A stretch of DNA of 64,000 bases from a bacterium (lineage in GTDB: Bacteria; Planctomycetota; UBA1135; UBA2386). The position numbers and the translations under genes were made by a program. The notes beneath the pieces were generated by a model, which saw only the letters and a program-made list of their open reading frames with translations, had not been told where the DNA came from and did not search any database. Position 1 is the first letter of the stretch, and each line of letters begins with the position of its first letter. The stretch covers positions 62,001 through 126,000 of the forward strand of contig JAUILN010000017.1 of NCBI GenBank assembly GCA_030432695.1. The letters are read 5' to 3'. Shown here piece by piece: positions 55,956 to 64,000 of the stretch.

Positions 55956-58159
55956 CGCACGAGCACCGTGTCGCTGGTCACGACGCCGAGCGGATTGGCG
56001 CCGGGTCGCACCAGGATCCATTGGAACAGCAGGCTCGCTCCATACGTGTTCGTCGGCAGCGGCACCGGCGTGACACCGTCAGCCGGAAGGTAGAGCACCG
56101 GTTCGGCGCCCATCTGGCAGCCGGTCATGCCGAGCGCGTCGAGCGGAAGGCGTGCGGTGCGGAGCCCGACCACCAGCAGGTCGAGGGGGCCGGCTTCCTG
56201 CAGGAAGGTGTCGAACTCGGCATTGCCGGCGAGTGACGGTTGGTCGAAGGCGGCGAGTTCGTCGACCTGTGCGCAGTCGACGCTGCCATTGACGATCAGC
56301 GGCAGGAAGGCTGCCGCGGGGTAATGGAGTTCCTCGCCGTAGATCGGGTTGTTCGAGGCCGCGGTCGCCCAGACCGCGACGTACTCGCCGGCGGCCGAGG
56401 GACTGCCCTGGCGGCGCGCCGCGAAGTCGAGGTCGGGGGAGCGCGGCAGGTTGGCCGAGGTGTTCACCTGCTCGGTGGCGATGTTGCCGTCGGCGCCGAG
56501 GCGGACGCAGCGGAGCTGGCGGGTCAGTCCCTGCAGCGTGGTGAAGCAGGCGGTGGCGATGCTGCCGAACTCCTCGTCGCGGGCGATCGCGCCGTTCTCG
56601 TAGGCGAGGCCGGAGTGCAGCGAACGGCTGTAGAGGACCGGGTTCGGGGCGGTGTAGGTGTCGATGGCGACGATCTGCAGGGCGCGGGTGCCGAGCCGCC
56701 GCGGGCTCCGGACGAACGAGTAGATCATCGTGAACTCGTTGGTCGTCGCGCGCAGCTGGTCGATCGTGTGGCTGCCGGTGCGGTACCGCTCCAGGGTGGC
56801 TGGGGACAGGAACGGCCGGGGGTCGAGGACACTGCCGCTGTAGTACACCTCCCTGGCGAAGATCGCGGTGCTCGAGGCCCCGTTCTCGGCCCAGGTGATG
56901 TTCCAGTCGGAGAGCGTTCCGCGGACCACCTGCGGGTGCACTTCTTCCGTCGTCACAGCGATCGCGGCCGGGAACGCAGTGAAGCGGAAGAAGCCGGTCT
57001 GGGCCTCGTCGACGACCAGCGCGCGCACCGTGTAGCTGGTCAGGAACACGCGGTCGTAGGCGAGGCAGACCCCGGCGAACAGGCCATCACCGCAGAGCGA
57101 CGGGTTGCGCAGGTGCTCGTTGGCGATCGCCGTGACGCGGTGCACGACCCTGCTCTGCGCGCCCCAGGCGATGGCGATCTCGGTCTTCGTGGCGGTGCGT
57201 TGCTCGTACGCGAGGTAGGCGTTCGGCTCGCTGAGGAAGAAGTTGTCGCAGGCCGCCAGCGCGATGCCGTCGGTGCTCGTGGCCGAGGTGATGTCGGCGT
57301 AGCGGACCGACATGTTCTGCCACCCATCGTCGTAGCGCTGCAGGTAGACGTCGTGGTCGCCGGACGACGCGACCCGGGTGTAGGCCACCCACTTGGTGTT
57401 CAGCTCGTAGCTGTCGACGTCGAGCCGGCCGACGGTCTCGACGTTCGACCAGTGGATCAGCACCGGGTCGACGACCAGCGGGAAGCGGGCCCGCGCCACG
57501 TCGTCGGCGCCGAGCTGCAGGGTGAGGTGCGTGCCGTCCCAGGCGCTGGTCATCGGCAGGCGGTGACCGTCGGCGTCGATGGCGGTGGCCGCGCCGTACT
57601 CGACGGTGAGCAGTCCGTCCGGATCGGTGAAGTGGAGCGGGGCGTGGGTCGCGGCGCGCGGCGGGCAATGGAGCGGCGTGTCGACCGTCCCGGAGACCAC
57701 CAGGGGACCCGTCCCGTCCGGTCGCGCGGCGATCGTGAAGGTCTGCTCGACTCCTGCCGCGGACAGGTCATAGGCCTCGACGACCCCGCCGAGGTCGTAC
57801 TCGTAGCGAAGTCCCGAGACCGCGCGTCCCGCGGGATCCGCTCGGTCGACCAGCTCGAACTCCCCGCAGCGCGCCGCCACGGTCCGCCACCGCCAGTGCT
57901 GGTTCTCGGCGAACGAGGGACCGGCGTAGGGGACGTATTCGAAGCCCGGTCGGTCGGGCTGCGCGAATCCCGCCTTGAAGTTGCCGCCCGCCGCCCAGGT
58001 GCCGTAGCCGGGCAGGTCGCGGGTGTGGATCGGGACCACGAGGTCGGTCGCGAGTGGCCTTGGACCAGTCGCTCCGACGGTGGGGACGGGGTCGATCTGT
58101 CCGGCGGCGGATCCGGCGAGCCCGAGGGTCGAGCAGAGAAGGAGCAGGGAACGTCGCAT
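55946..58159 (-). CDS. Exported paralogous-family protein C, unknown
   Basis: This 737-residue secreted protein is a paralogue of A and B and has exactly the length of A. A Sec signal (RRSLLLLCSTLGLAGSAAG) is followed by VVPIHTRDLPGYGTWAAG, GFEYVPYAG, LRYEYDLGGVVEAYD, YGAATAIDADGHRLPMT, PLVVDPVLI, YTRVASSGDHDVYL, AYLAYEQRTATKTE, GSVDCAQVDEL and QWILVRPGANPLGVV. It is closer to A than to B in the propeller region. The ATG at 58159 has a G-run just upstream. The ECF-fusion gene ends 56 bases upstream on the same strand, so it may be the second gene of an operon ECF-fusion, C, B. Its 3' end is duplicated in a 15-base repeat. Confidence 0.86.
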   Translation of the reverse strand: MRRSLLLLCSTLGLAGSAAGQIDPVPTVGATGPRPLATDLVVPIHTRDLPGYGTWAAGGNFKAGFAQPDRPGFEYVPYAGPSFAENQHWRWRTVAARCGEFELVDRADPAGRAVSGLRYEYDLGGVVEAYDLSAAGVEQTFTIAARPDGTGPLVVSGTVDTPLHCPPRAATHAPLHFTDPDGLLTVEYGAATAIDADGHRLPMTSAWDGTHLTLQLGADDVARARFPLVVDPVLIHWSNVETVGRLDVDSYELNTKWVAYTRVASSGDHDVYLQRYDDGWQNMSVRYADITSATSTDGIALAACDNFFLSEPNAYLAYEQRTATKTEIAIAWGAQSRVVHRVTAIANEHLRNPSLCGDGLFAGVCLAYDRVFLTSYTVRALVVDEAQTGFFRFTAFPAAIAVTTEEVHPQVVRGTLSDWNITWAENGASSTAIFAREVYYSGSVLDPRPFLSPATLERYRTGSHTIDQLRATTNEFTMIYSFVRSPRRLGTRALQIVAIDTYTAPNPVLYSRSLHSGLAYENGAIARDEEFGSIATACFTTLQGLTRQLRCVRLGADGNIATEQVNTSANLPRSPDLDFAARRQGSPSAAGEYVAVWATAASNNPIYGEELHYPAAAFLPLIVNGSVDCAQVDELAAFDQPSLAGNAEFDTFLQEAGPLDLLVVGLRTARLPLDALGMTGCQMGAEPVLYLPADGVTPVPLPTNTYGASLLFQWILVRPGANPLGVVTSDTVLVRIQ

Positions 58160-58215
58160 GTCCCCCCGGTGTCCGGCGGGGCCGCTCCATGACCGGGAAT
58201 CCGGTCCAGGCCTCT

Positions 58216-60654
58216 TCACCAGACCACGCGGATCCGCCACCGGCTCGCGCCGCTGCCGCGGTCTTCGTGGCCGGCCATCGCGATCAGATGGGACAGCCCG
58301 TGTTCGGTCAGCAGCGGCAGCGCGCTGTCGAACCACTTTTGGAGCTCCATGGTGTCGAACTCGGCGCCGGTGACCTGCGGCCAGGCCTCGTCGGCGGCTT
58401 CCAGGACCAGCGCGACCTGGCCGCCCAGCAGCGCGGTCAGGTCGAGCAGTCCGATCCCGTTCCAGCCGGGGGGCGCGAGGTGTTGGACGTTGCGGACCGC
58501 GTCGGGCAGTGCGGTCGGGGAGAGGGTGGCCGCACCGGGTTCGCGGCGGCCGGTGACCATCCGTTCGAGCTGGGTCACGGCCTCGGGTCCGAACGCCAGT
58601 GCGGCGAGGTCCTGGCCGACGGCGAGCTGGGTGCCGGTGAGGAACCAGGTGCCGAGCCGGGTGATCTCCACGCCATCCACTTCACGGGTCTCGTGGCGTT
58701 GCACCACACCGCGGAAGTGGTCGAGGAGCTTGTCGAAGCCGGCGCGGAACGCGGCGGTGTTGCGTAGCGACAGCGCCAGGCAGGCGCCGAGTGGCGGCGC
58801 GCCGCCGTCCTGGAACTCCTCGCCGTCGTCGTGTTCCCAGAGGTCGCCGAGGACCAGGACCTCGCCGCCGGTGTGGTCGAGGAGCTCGGTGTCGAGGTCG
58901 AAGCCGAGCTGTTCCCGGAGCTGCTCGCGGAACGGACGGTCGTCGTCGGTCCGGGTCTCGCCCGAGGCGTCCACGGTGTCGGCGACTACCCGGAACAGTT
59001 CGTCGATCCGAAACGGCATCGCCAACCACGGTGTCGCGTCGGCGGGCACCCGCGAGAGGATCTCGGGCAGCCGATCCACCGCCGGCAGGAGCGCTCCGAA
59101 CACCCCGCGCGACCCTGCGTCGAATCCGAGGCTCGCTTCGAGCTGCACGCGGTCGGCCACGGGGCGTAGCGCGACGTCGAACGACCGCAGGCTCTGCAGG
59201 CCGAACAGGTGGACCAGGACCGGTTCCTCCTGGACACCGGGGAGATCGCGGAGTCGGCTCAGGTCGACGTGCAGCGCCAGTGGGACGTAGTCGGTCGGCT
59301 GGTCGGCGGCGAGGCTGGCGAGCGCGCGGGGCATCGCGGCTTCGAGCGGGATGCCGTTGCCGAAGAACGTGACCACGTGGCCGCCGAGTTCCATCGGCAG
59401 CGTGACGAAGCCGCCGTCGGACGGCCGGAGTTCCTGTAGCGAGTGTTCGCCGACCGCGCGGAGCGTCGGCGTGCCCGGGATCATCGCGCGCAGGGCGCGA
59501 GCGAGGTCGTCGGCCAGTGCGCTCAGGTCGGTGCTGCCGTCCATCTCCAGCGCGAAGATCCCGAAAACCCGTTCTTCGCCGGAGCCTGCTTGCACGGCGC
59601 CGAGTTCGGACGCCGTCTCGTCGAGCATCCACAGGACCCGGATCCGGCCGGTGTAGTCGAGGACCCGACGGCGGGTCGCGTCGAAGTCCTCGCGGTCGCC
59701 GTCGAGCTGTCGCCAGAACCCCTCGATCTGCGCGGCGAGCGGTGTCCACAGTCCCTCGCCGTCCTCGGAGGCGAGCAGGTCGCCGACGCGGGTGCCGGAG
59801 AACGCGGCGCGGAACACCTGCGGGCCGTCGACCTGCAGGCGGACCAGGGGAACGTCGGCAGTCGAAGTCGGAGGTGGGGACTCGTTTGCTGCGACGGTGG
59901 GCGCCGCCGGCACCGCGGACGATCCGGATTCGGGCGCGGCGGGCTTTGGTCCGTCGGGCGTCGTGGCTGCAGGGTCTTCGATGCTCACCCGTTCCGTGGT
60001 CGGGTCACCGAGGTTGGGCGACCAGAATTCAGGATCGAACAGGCCCAAGCCGAAGCCGAAGGGCGCCAGGAGGGCGGTCAGCAGGAGGATCTTCATCGTC
60101 GTCGTGGCGTACCAGGGAATCGTGGGAGCGGTCGGACTGCGCAACGCGAACGCCGCGACGAGTCCACCGCGCCAGTCGTCGGCGCGCTCGTCGAGTCGCT
60201 CGCGGAGCATCGCGAGTCCCCGTTGCAGCCTGGTCTTCACCGTGGCGACGGGCGTGTCCGTGGTCGCCGCGATCTCCTGGGGCGTCTGCTCGCGCAGGTA
60301 GCGGGCCAGGATCGTGGCGCGGTACGGTTCGGGCAGCGAAGTGACGACCTCGGTCAGCTGGCGCAGCGCGAAGACGTCCGCGGTGGACTCCACCCGGTCG
60401 TTCTGCCGCTGCCGCGCGGCGTCGGTCTCGTGGCGTCGCCGCGTGCGGTCGGCCCGTCGCTGCTTCAGCGCTACGTGCCGCACCACGCTCGCGACCCATC
60501 CGCCCACCGGTCCGGAGCGACGCGGCGGCGCGGTCATCGTCTGGATCGCCGCCTCCTGCAACACGTCGTCGGCGAGGTCGTCGCCGACCAGTTCGCGGGC
60601 CAGGGAGCGCAGCGCGGAGGTCTGCTGCAGGAGGCTGTCCAGGGGGGCTGTCAT
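58216..60654 (-). CDS. ECF sigma factor fused to a membrane-anchored extracytoplasmic domain
   Basis: This 812-residue protein joins three parts. Residues 1-155 are an ECF sigma factor with region 2 (LVGDDLADDVLQEAAIQTM, then GGWVASVVRHVALKQRR) and region 4 (LPEPYRATILARYLREQTPQEIAATTDTPVATVKTRLQ, which I cite in parts). Residues about 186-205 (MKILLLTALLAPFGFGLGLF) form one membrane helix. A Pro/Ala/Ser linker (220-262) leads to an extracytoplasmic domain of 550 residues with no recognised family (VRLQVDGPQVFRAAF, GGHVVTFFGNGIPL, LGFDLDTELLDHTGG). The sigma factor is thus tethered to the membrane and would need proteolysis, or act from the membrane. The gene begins the minus-strand series containing paralogues C and B. 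Confidence 0.88.
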   Translation of the reverse strand: MTAPLDSLLQQTSALRSLARELVGDDLADDVLQEAAIQTMTAPPRRSGPVGGWVASVVRHVALKQRRADRTRRRHETDAARQRQNDRVESTADVFALRQLTEVVTSLPEPYRATILARYLREQTPQEIAATTDTPVATVKTRLQRGLAMLRERLDERADDWRGGLVAAFALRSPTAPTIPWYATTTMKILLLTALLAPFGFGLGLFDPEFWSPNLGDPTTERVSIEDPAATTPDGPKPAAPESGSSAVPAAPTVAANESPPPTSTADVPLVRLQVDGPQVFRAAFSGTRVGDLLASEDGEGLWTPLAAQIEGFWRQLDGDREDFDATRRRVLDYTGRIRVLWMLDETASELGAVQAGSGEERVFGIFALEMDGSTDLSALADDLARALRAMIPGTPTLRAVGEHSLQELRPSDGGFVTLPMELGGHVVTFFGNGIPLEAAMPRALASLAADQPTDYVPLALHVDLSRLRDLPGVQEEPVLVHLFGLQSLRSFDVALRPVADRVQLEASLGFDAGSRGVFGALLPAVDRLPEILSRVPADATPWLAMPFRIDELFRVVADTVDASGETRTDDDRPFREQLREQLGFDLDTELLDHTGGEVLVLGDLWEHDDGEEFQDGGAPPLGACLALSLRNTAAFRAGFDKLLDHFRGVVQRHETREVDGVEITRLGTWFLTGTQLAVGQDLAALAFGPEAVTQLERMVTGRREPGAATLSPTALPDAVRNVQHLAPPGWNGIGLLDLTALLGGQVALVLEAADEAWPQVTGAEFDTMELQKWFDSALPLLTEHGLSHLIAMAGHEDRGSGASRWRIRVVW

Positions 60655-60838
60655 CGGGAACTCACCGGGACCTCCCCTGTGGTCGCGGGGGAGAACTCGA
60701 GGACTTCCGAAAAACTTCCCGCGTGGCCCCGCCGGGAGCCGGAGAAGGCCGGCGCATCGACCTTGGACGCCGCGGGAGTTTCGGGCGCCGTCGCGGGCCG
60801 GTTGAATGGATCACCCGGTGACCATTACACCGGCCGCC

Positions 60839-61861
60839 ATGTCCAGAACCTCCGAAGCCCTGCTGTCGGTGACGATAGTCCTCCTCGCGCCCGTGCTCGT
60901 TGCCTGCCAGCAGCAGGACGGGGAAGCCGCTCCCCGACTCCGAGACCGCCCCGACCTGATCCCGCCGCGCGCCGAGTACTCCGAGCCCGACGAGCAGGAG
61001 AATCCCCTGCGCGTGGTGCTGGAGATCGATCAGGCGGGCCGCGTCTGGCACGGCGGCGAGGTCTGGCAGGATCCCGACGAGGACGGTGCCTCGCGCGAAC
61101 GGATCCGTGCGCTGCTCCGTCGTTTGCGCGCGGAGCCCGAACGGACGACGCGGACCGAGCGCGTCCACGGCCGACCATTCACCTTGGTCAACGACCCGAT
61201 CCTGCTTCGCGCCGACCGCCACACTCCGTGGTATTGCATCGGCCAGTTGATGTTCGACTGTTCCCAGCCGGACATCGCCTTCTGGAAGATCGAACTCGGG
61301 TTCAGCGAGACCGGGGAGTACCGCAGCGGATCGCCGACCAAGGTCCCGGCCTACCTGCCGCGTGACTCCGAGCTGCCGTTCGAGGAGATCGAGGAGATCG
61401 AGGAGGCCGAGGAGATCGAGGAGATCGAAGCGGGGGGCGGCCAGCAGGTCGGCGTGGTCGGCGGGCAGTCGCGCGAGACCGCGCGGACCTCCGAACCGGT
61501 CGAGTTCATCTCGCTGCGGATCGTCTGCGACGACTACGGCACCCAGTCGGTGCGCGAGGTCGGCGACGAGTCGGAGCCGAGCGCGGCCTTCGATCTCTCC
61601 GACCACGACGTCCACTGGGAGGTCGGTCCGGTGCGGTTGGCAGCGATCGACGACCTGCGTGAGCACCTGGCCAAGCTGGCCAAGGACCCGGCTTCCCGTG
61701 ACCCCGAGGGCAAGCTGCGTGCGGTCGTCATCGAAGCCGGTCCGGATTGCACCTACGGTGATGTTGCCGTCACGCTGGACGCCACCCACGCCGCTGGCCT
61801 GAGTCGGGTCCATTTCGGCGGCGGCGGACCCGGGAGGCGTGGCGAGGGCCGCCGCCGCTGA
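60839..61861 (+). CDS. Lipoprotein with two ExbD/TolR-like domains
   Basis: This 340-residue protein has a lipoprotein signal ending VLVAC (Cys23). Two segments each resemble the periplasmic domain of ExbD/TolR, which normally pairs with ExbB/TolQ to transmit proton-motive force. The first (about 56-158) has VVLEIDQAGRVWHGGEVW, then ILLRADRHTPWYCIGQLMFD. The second (about 222-328) has KLRAVVIEAGPDCTYGDVAVTLDATHAAGLSRVHFGG. They are joined by an acidic linker with repeated Glu-Ile-Glu (181-197, bases 61379-61429). The usual membrane helix with its key Asp is missing, so it cannot be a proton-conducting ExbD. The ATG at 60839 starts the signal. It is divergent from the ECF-fusion gene. Confidence 0.75.
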   Translation: MSRTSEALLSVTIVLLAPVLVACQQQDGEAAPRLRDRPDLIPPRAEYSEPDEQENPLRVVLEIDQAGRVWHGGEVWQDPDEDGASRERIRALLRRLRAEPERTTRTERVHGRPFTLVNDPILLRADRHTPWYCIGQLMFDCSQPDIAFWKIELGFSETGEYRSGSPTKVPAYLPRDSELPFEEIEEIEEAEEIEEIEAGGGQQVGVVGGQSRETARTSEPVEFISLRIVCDDYGTQSVREVGDESEPSAAFDLSDHDVHWEVGPVRLAAIDDLREHLAKLAKDPASRDPEGKLRAVVIEAGPDCTYGDVAVTLDATHAAGLSRVHFGGGGPGRRGEGRRR

Positions 61862-62004
61862 CCCTCGTCTCGCGACCCGGAGGTTTGGCAGGCTCGTCGC
61901 GCGATCGATAGGATCGAACCACCACGCCCCCGAGGAGTCGCGCTGCTGCGGCTTGGCCGTGGCCTCGCCATGCATCTCGGACTCCTCCCTGCGCTCGTTG
62001 CTGG

Positions 62005-62922
62005 TCAGTCGCGTGCAGGCTGTTCCGACCCGGTGACGCCCCGCGCGGCGGAGTCGACCAGCCGACGAGCCGCGTCGCCGTCGAATCTCGGGTCGAAGGG
62101 TAGGTCGCATCGCTGGAATCTGGTGTCGATCGACAGGCGGGTCCCCTTCGAGCGATTGTCGAGGGAGCCGTGCAGGAGGTCGGCGCGGAACACCACCACG
62201 TCGGAGGCCTCGAAGTCGGTGGTCAACCAGCGTCCGCCGAGTTCCCGCTGGATGCCGCGCGGACTGGCGCTGAACTTCCCTTCGTCGACGAAGCGCCAAT
62301 GACGGAGCCTGCGGCGTTGCAGCGCCCGGTCGCGGTCGACGTCGAGCTGCGCGTAGGTCTGGACCTGCGGTGCGAGGTGCGAGCCTTCCAACACCACCAG
62401 GGGGCCCTGTTCTACGCGGACTGCGTGCAACGGGATCCAGATGGTCAGGAACTCGCGGCAACCGGCACCCATGTAGACGATGTCGGCGTGAGGTAGCGTG
62501 GCATGCCCGGGCGGCACGAGCCGCAGCCAGCTGTAGTCGAAGGGGCGGGCCGGTCCGTCGAGCAGGGCCGCAAACCATGCTCGGAGCTGCGGCCAGGCCA
62601 GGAGGGAGTTGATTGCCGGATGCATTCCCAGCGCCTGGACCACCCGCTTCGCCCTGCCGTCGCGCGCGACGATCGGATCATCGGAATCCGGATCGCTCGT
62701 CACGAGGTCGATCGCGGAGAGAGTGCGCAGTAGTGCGCGGCGAGTTTCGATGACCCGTTCCGGCTCCAGGAATCCGCGGAGCAGGAGGAATCCGGACCGT
62801 GCGAGATGTTGGCGCAGCACCGCCGGCAGGGCGTCTGCGTCGGTTGCCAGCATCTCGCCGAAGCGAGTGGGGGAGGTGTCGAGCTTCGCACCTTGCATGC
62901 TGGGTGCCACGTCGAGCTTCAT
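62005..62922 (-). CDS. Phytanoyl-CoA dioxygenase (PhyH) family protein
   Basis: This 305-residue Fe(II)/2-oxoglutarate-dependent oxygenase has the metal-binding triad His145 and Asp147 (LPHADIVY) and His251 (LLHGSLDNRS), and Arg262 for 2-oxoglutarate. RSGFLLLRGFL near residue 42 is the typical PhyH start region. It would hydroxylate a small molecule or a glycan/lipid precursor; the substrate is unknown. Its ATG overlaps the stop of the upstream glycosyltransferase gene (ATGA), so it may modify the product of that glycosyltransferase pathway. Confidence 0.88.
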   Translation of the reverse strand: MKLDVAPSMQGAKLDTSPTRFGEMLATDADALPAVLRQHLARSGFLLLRGFLEPERVIETRRALLRTLSAIDLVTSDPDSDDPIVARDGRAKRVVQALGMHPAINSLLAWPQLRAWFAALLDGPARPFDYSWLRLVPPGHATLPHADIVYMGAGCREFLTIWIPLHAVRVEQGPLVVLEGSHLAPQVQTYAQLDVDRDRALQRRRLRHWRFVDEGKFSASPRGIQRELGGRWLTTDFEASDVVVFRADLLHGSLDNRSKGTRLSIDTRFQRCDLPFDPRFDGDAARRLVDSAARGVTGSEQPARD

Positions 62923-64000
62923 GTTCCGGTCTCCAGGTCGCGTCCCGGCGTGGGGTCGCTCTCGTGGAAGCGTGCAACTCGGGACGTCCCGCGGTGGTGA
63001 CAGCGGCACCGCAGCAACACGTCGAGCATCTCGTCAGCGACGACGTCCCAGGTGCGCCGCCGCGCGTGGGCGATCAATGTTGCCGGCTGGCGCGGCCGTG
63101 CCAGCAGGCGCGCGATGCCCGCGGCGATCGTCGGCGGTTCGCGGTCTGCCAGCAGCTCGCCGAACTCCGGCCCGCGGATCGCCTCGGGGATCCCGAAGAC
63201 CGCCGAAGCGGCCACCGGGATGCCGCAGGCCCAGGCTTCGTAGAGCACAGTCGGCCAGCCTTCACGAGCCGAAGGCAGGACCAGCGCGTCGGCGGCAGCC
63301 ATCCACCGAGCGACATCGTCCTGCGGCACGGAGCCGAGGATGCGCAACCGGTCGTGCACTTCGAGTCGGCGGGCACGATCCTCGATGGCCCGGCGTCGCG
63401 GCCCCTCGCCGACCAGCACCAGCTCCGCTGGCACGCCCATTCCTCGGAGCAGCGGCATCGCTCGGACCAGGCGTTCGAAGCCCTTGTTCCGGTCGAGGGT
63501 GCCGACGCCGAGCAGTACCGGCCGATCCCGTGGTAGGTCCAGGGCGTCGCGCAGAGCGGCCCTGTGGGCGGGGCGAAATCGCCGGGTATCGACTCCATTG
63601 GGGATGACCGAGGTCCGGTCGGGTCGCGCGCCGAGCCCTACCGCAAGGTCGACCAGCGCCTGGCTGACTCCGACGACATGGTCGGCGCCGCGTAGAGTGA
63701 TCTCGATCTGTCGCCGGATGCGTGGGTAGTCCGGAAGCAGGGTGAGGTCCGAGCCGTGCGCGGTCACGCAGACCGGGATCCCCAACCGTTGCCCCACGTG
63801 CACCGCGGCGTATCCATCGGGCCAGAGGAAGTGCGCATCGATGACGTCGAACGGTGTCTCGCGGTGCAGCGGGGTGAGCTCTCGGCGCAGGACCTCGCAG
63901 TAGATCTGCGCATTGAGGCCACCTCGCCACTTGGGGACGACGAGACGGCGGGGGTGACGGATCTCGAGCAGGGCCCCCGCCATCGGTCGGCGTGCCGGCA
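62919..64000 (-). CDS. Family 4 glycosyltransferase, 5' end outside the window
   Basis: At least 354 residues of a GT-B glycosyltransferase are present. The N-terminal Rossmann part is incomplete: the frame is open to the window edge, and the ATG at 63983 is probably internal, because about 50-80 residues of a normal GT4 enzyme precede PFDVIDAHFLWPDG. The C-terminal donor domain is complete, with GVGTLDRNKGFERLVRAM and the E-x7-E motif REGWPTVLYEAWACGIPVAAS. It transfers a sugar from a nucleotide donor to a glycan or lipid. The gene overlaps phyH-like by four bases. Confidence 0.88.
   Translation of the reverse strand, partial: PARRPMAGALLEIRHPRRLVVPKWRGGLNAQIYCEVLRRELTPLHRETPFDVIDAHFLWPDGYAAVHVGQRLGIPVCVTAHGSDLTLLPDYPRIRRQIEITLRGADHVVGVSQALVDLAVGLGARPDRTSVIPNGVDTRRFRPAHRAALRDALDLPRDRPVLLGVGTLDRNKGFERLVRAMPLLRGMGVPAELVLVGEGPRRRAIEDRARRLEVHDRLRILGSVPQDDVARWMAAADALVLPSAREGWPTVLYEAWACGIPVAASAVFGIPEAIRGPEFGELLADREPPTIAAGIARLLARPRQPATLIAHARRRTWDVVADEMLDVLLRCRCHHRGTSRVARFHESDPTPGRDLETGT

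Overview
The window looks like a piece of chromosome from a free-living, very GC-rich member of the Planctomycetota. This is inferred from gene content, not from a marker gene: a DUF1800/DUF1501 pair, several sialate-O-acetylesterase-like SGNH proteins, GH43, a DUF6288 protein, many large Sec- or Tat-exported proteins and lipoproteins, and sigma factors paired with membrane sensor proteins. I see no rRNA, tRNA, CRISPR array, insertion sequence or prophage. Genes are dense, switch strand often, and are commonly coupled by 4-base start/stop overlaps (ATGA, GTGA, probably one CTGA).

Region by region. 0-11 kb: a 13-blade-motif BNR lipoprotein faces a large CheB-CheR-PAS-kinase-receiver hybrid; then an exported SGNH esterase and the DUF1800-DUF1501 pair. 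11-16.2 kb: a DEAD-box helicase with a DbpA-like C-terminus, a divergent OxyR with both redox cysteines, a YdeI-family protein, a 29-base tandem repeat, and an RhlE-like helicase. 16.3-24.4 kb: acyl-CoA desaturase, small unknown proteins, a GH43 lipoprotein, a DinB protein, a prokaryotic pentameric ligand-gated ion channel with an adjacent membrane protein, and a YebC/YeeN family protein. 24.5-35.5 kb: a DUF885 lipoprotein, a 1558-residue Tat lipoprotein of unknown type, an asparaginase-family Ntn hydrolase, and an SDR/phosphotransferase/membrane-protein operon. 35.6-47.8 kb: a BNR secreted protein, a sigma-like factor coupled to a membrane TPR-CHAT (caspase-like) protein, an RTX-like secreted protein, a DUF6288 protein, and a two-domain SGNH protein whose second domain has lost its nucleophile. 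47.9-60.7 kb: three paralogous exported proteins of about 740 residues around a membrane Ser/Thr kinase coupled to an ECF sigma factor, preceded on the minus strand by an ECF sigma factor fused to a membrane-anchored extracytoplasmic domain. 60.8-64 kb: a lipoprotein with two ExbD-like domains, then a PhyH-family dioxygenase and a glycosyltransferase cut by the window edge.

The most unusual theme is regulatory. Three loci each couple a sigma factor to a predicted periplasmic sensor: TPR-CHAT, kinase-TPR, and a direct sigma fusion. The last two lie inside the cluster of paralogous exported proteins and may control them. A second novelty is an 84-base intergenic hairpin element present twice, each copy at the 3' end of a minus-strand gene.
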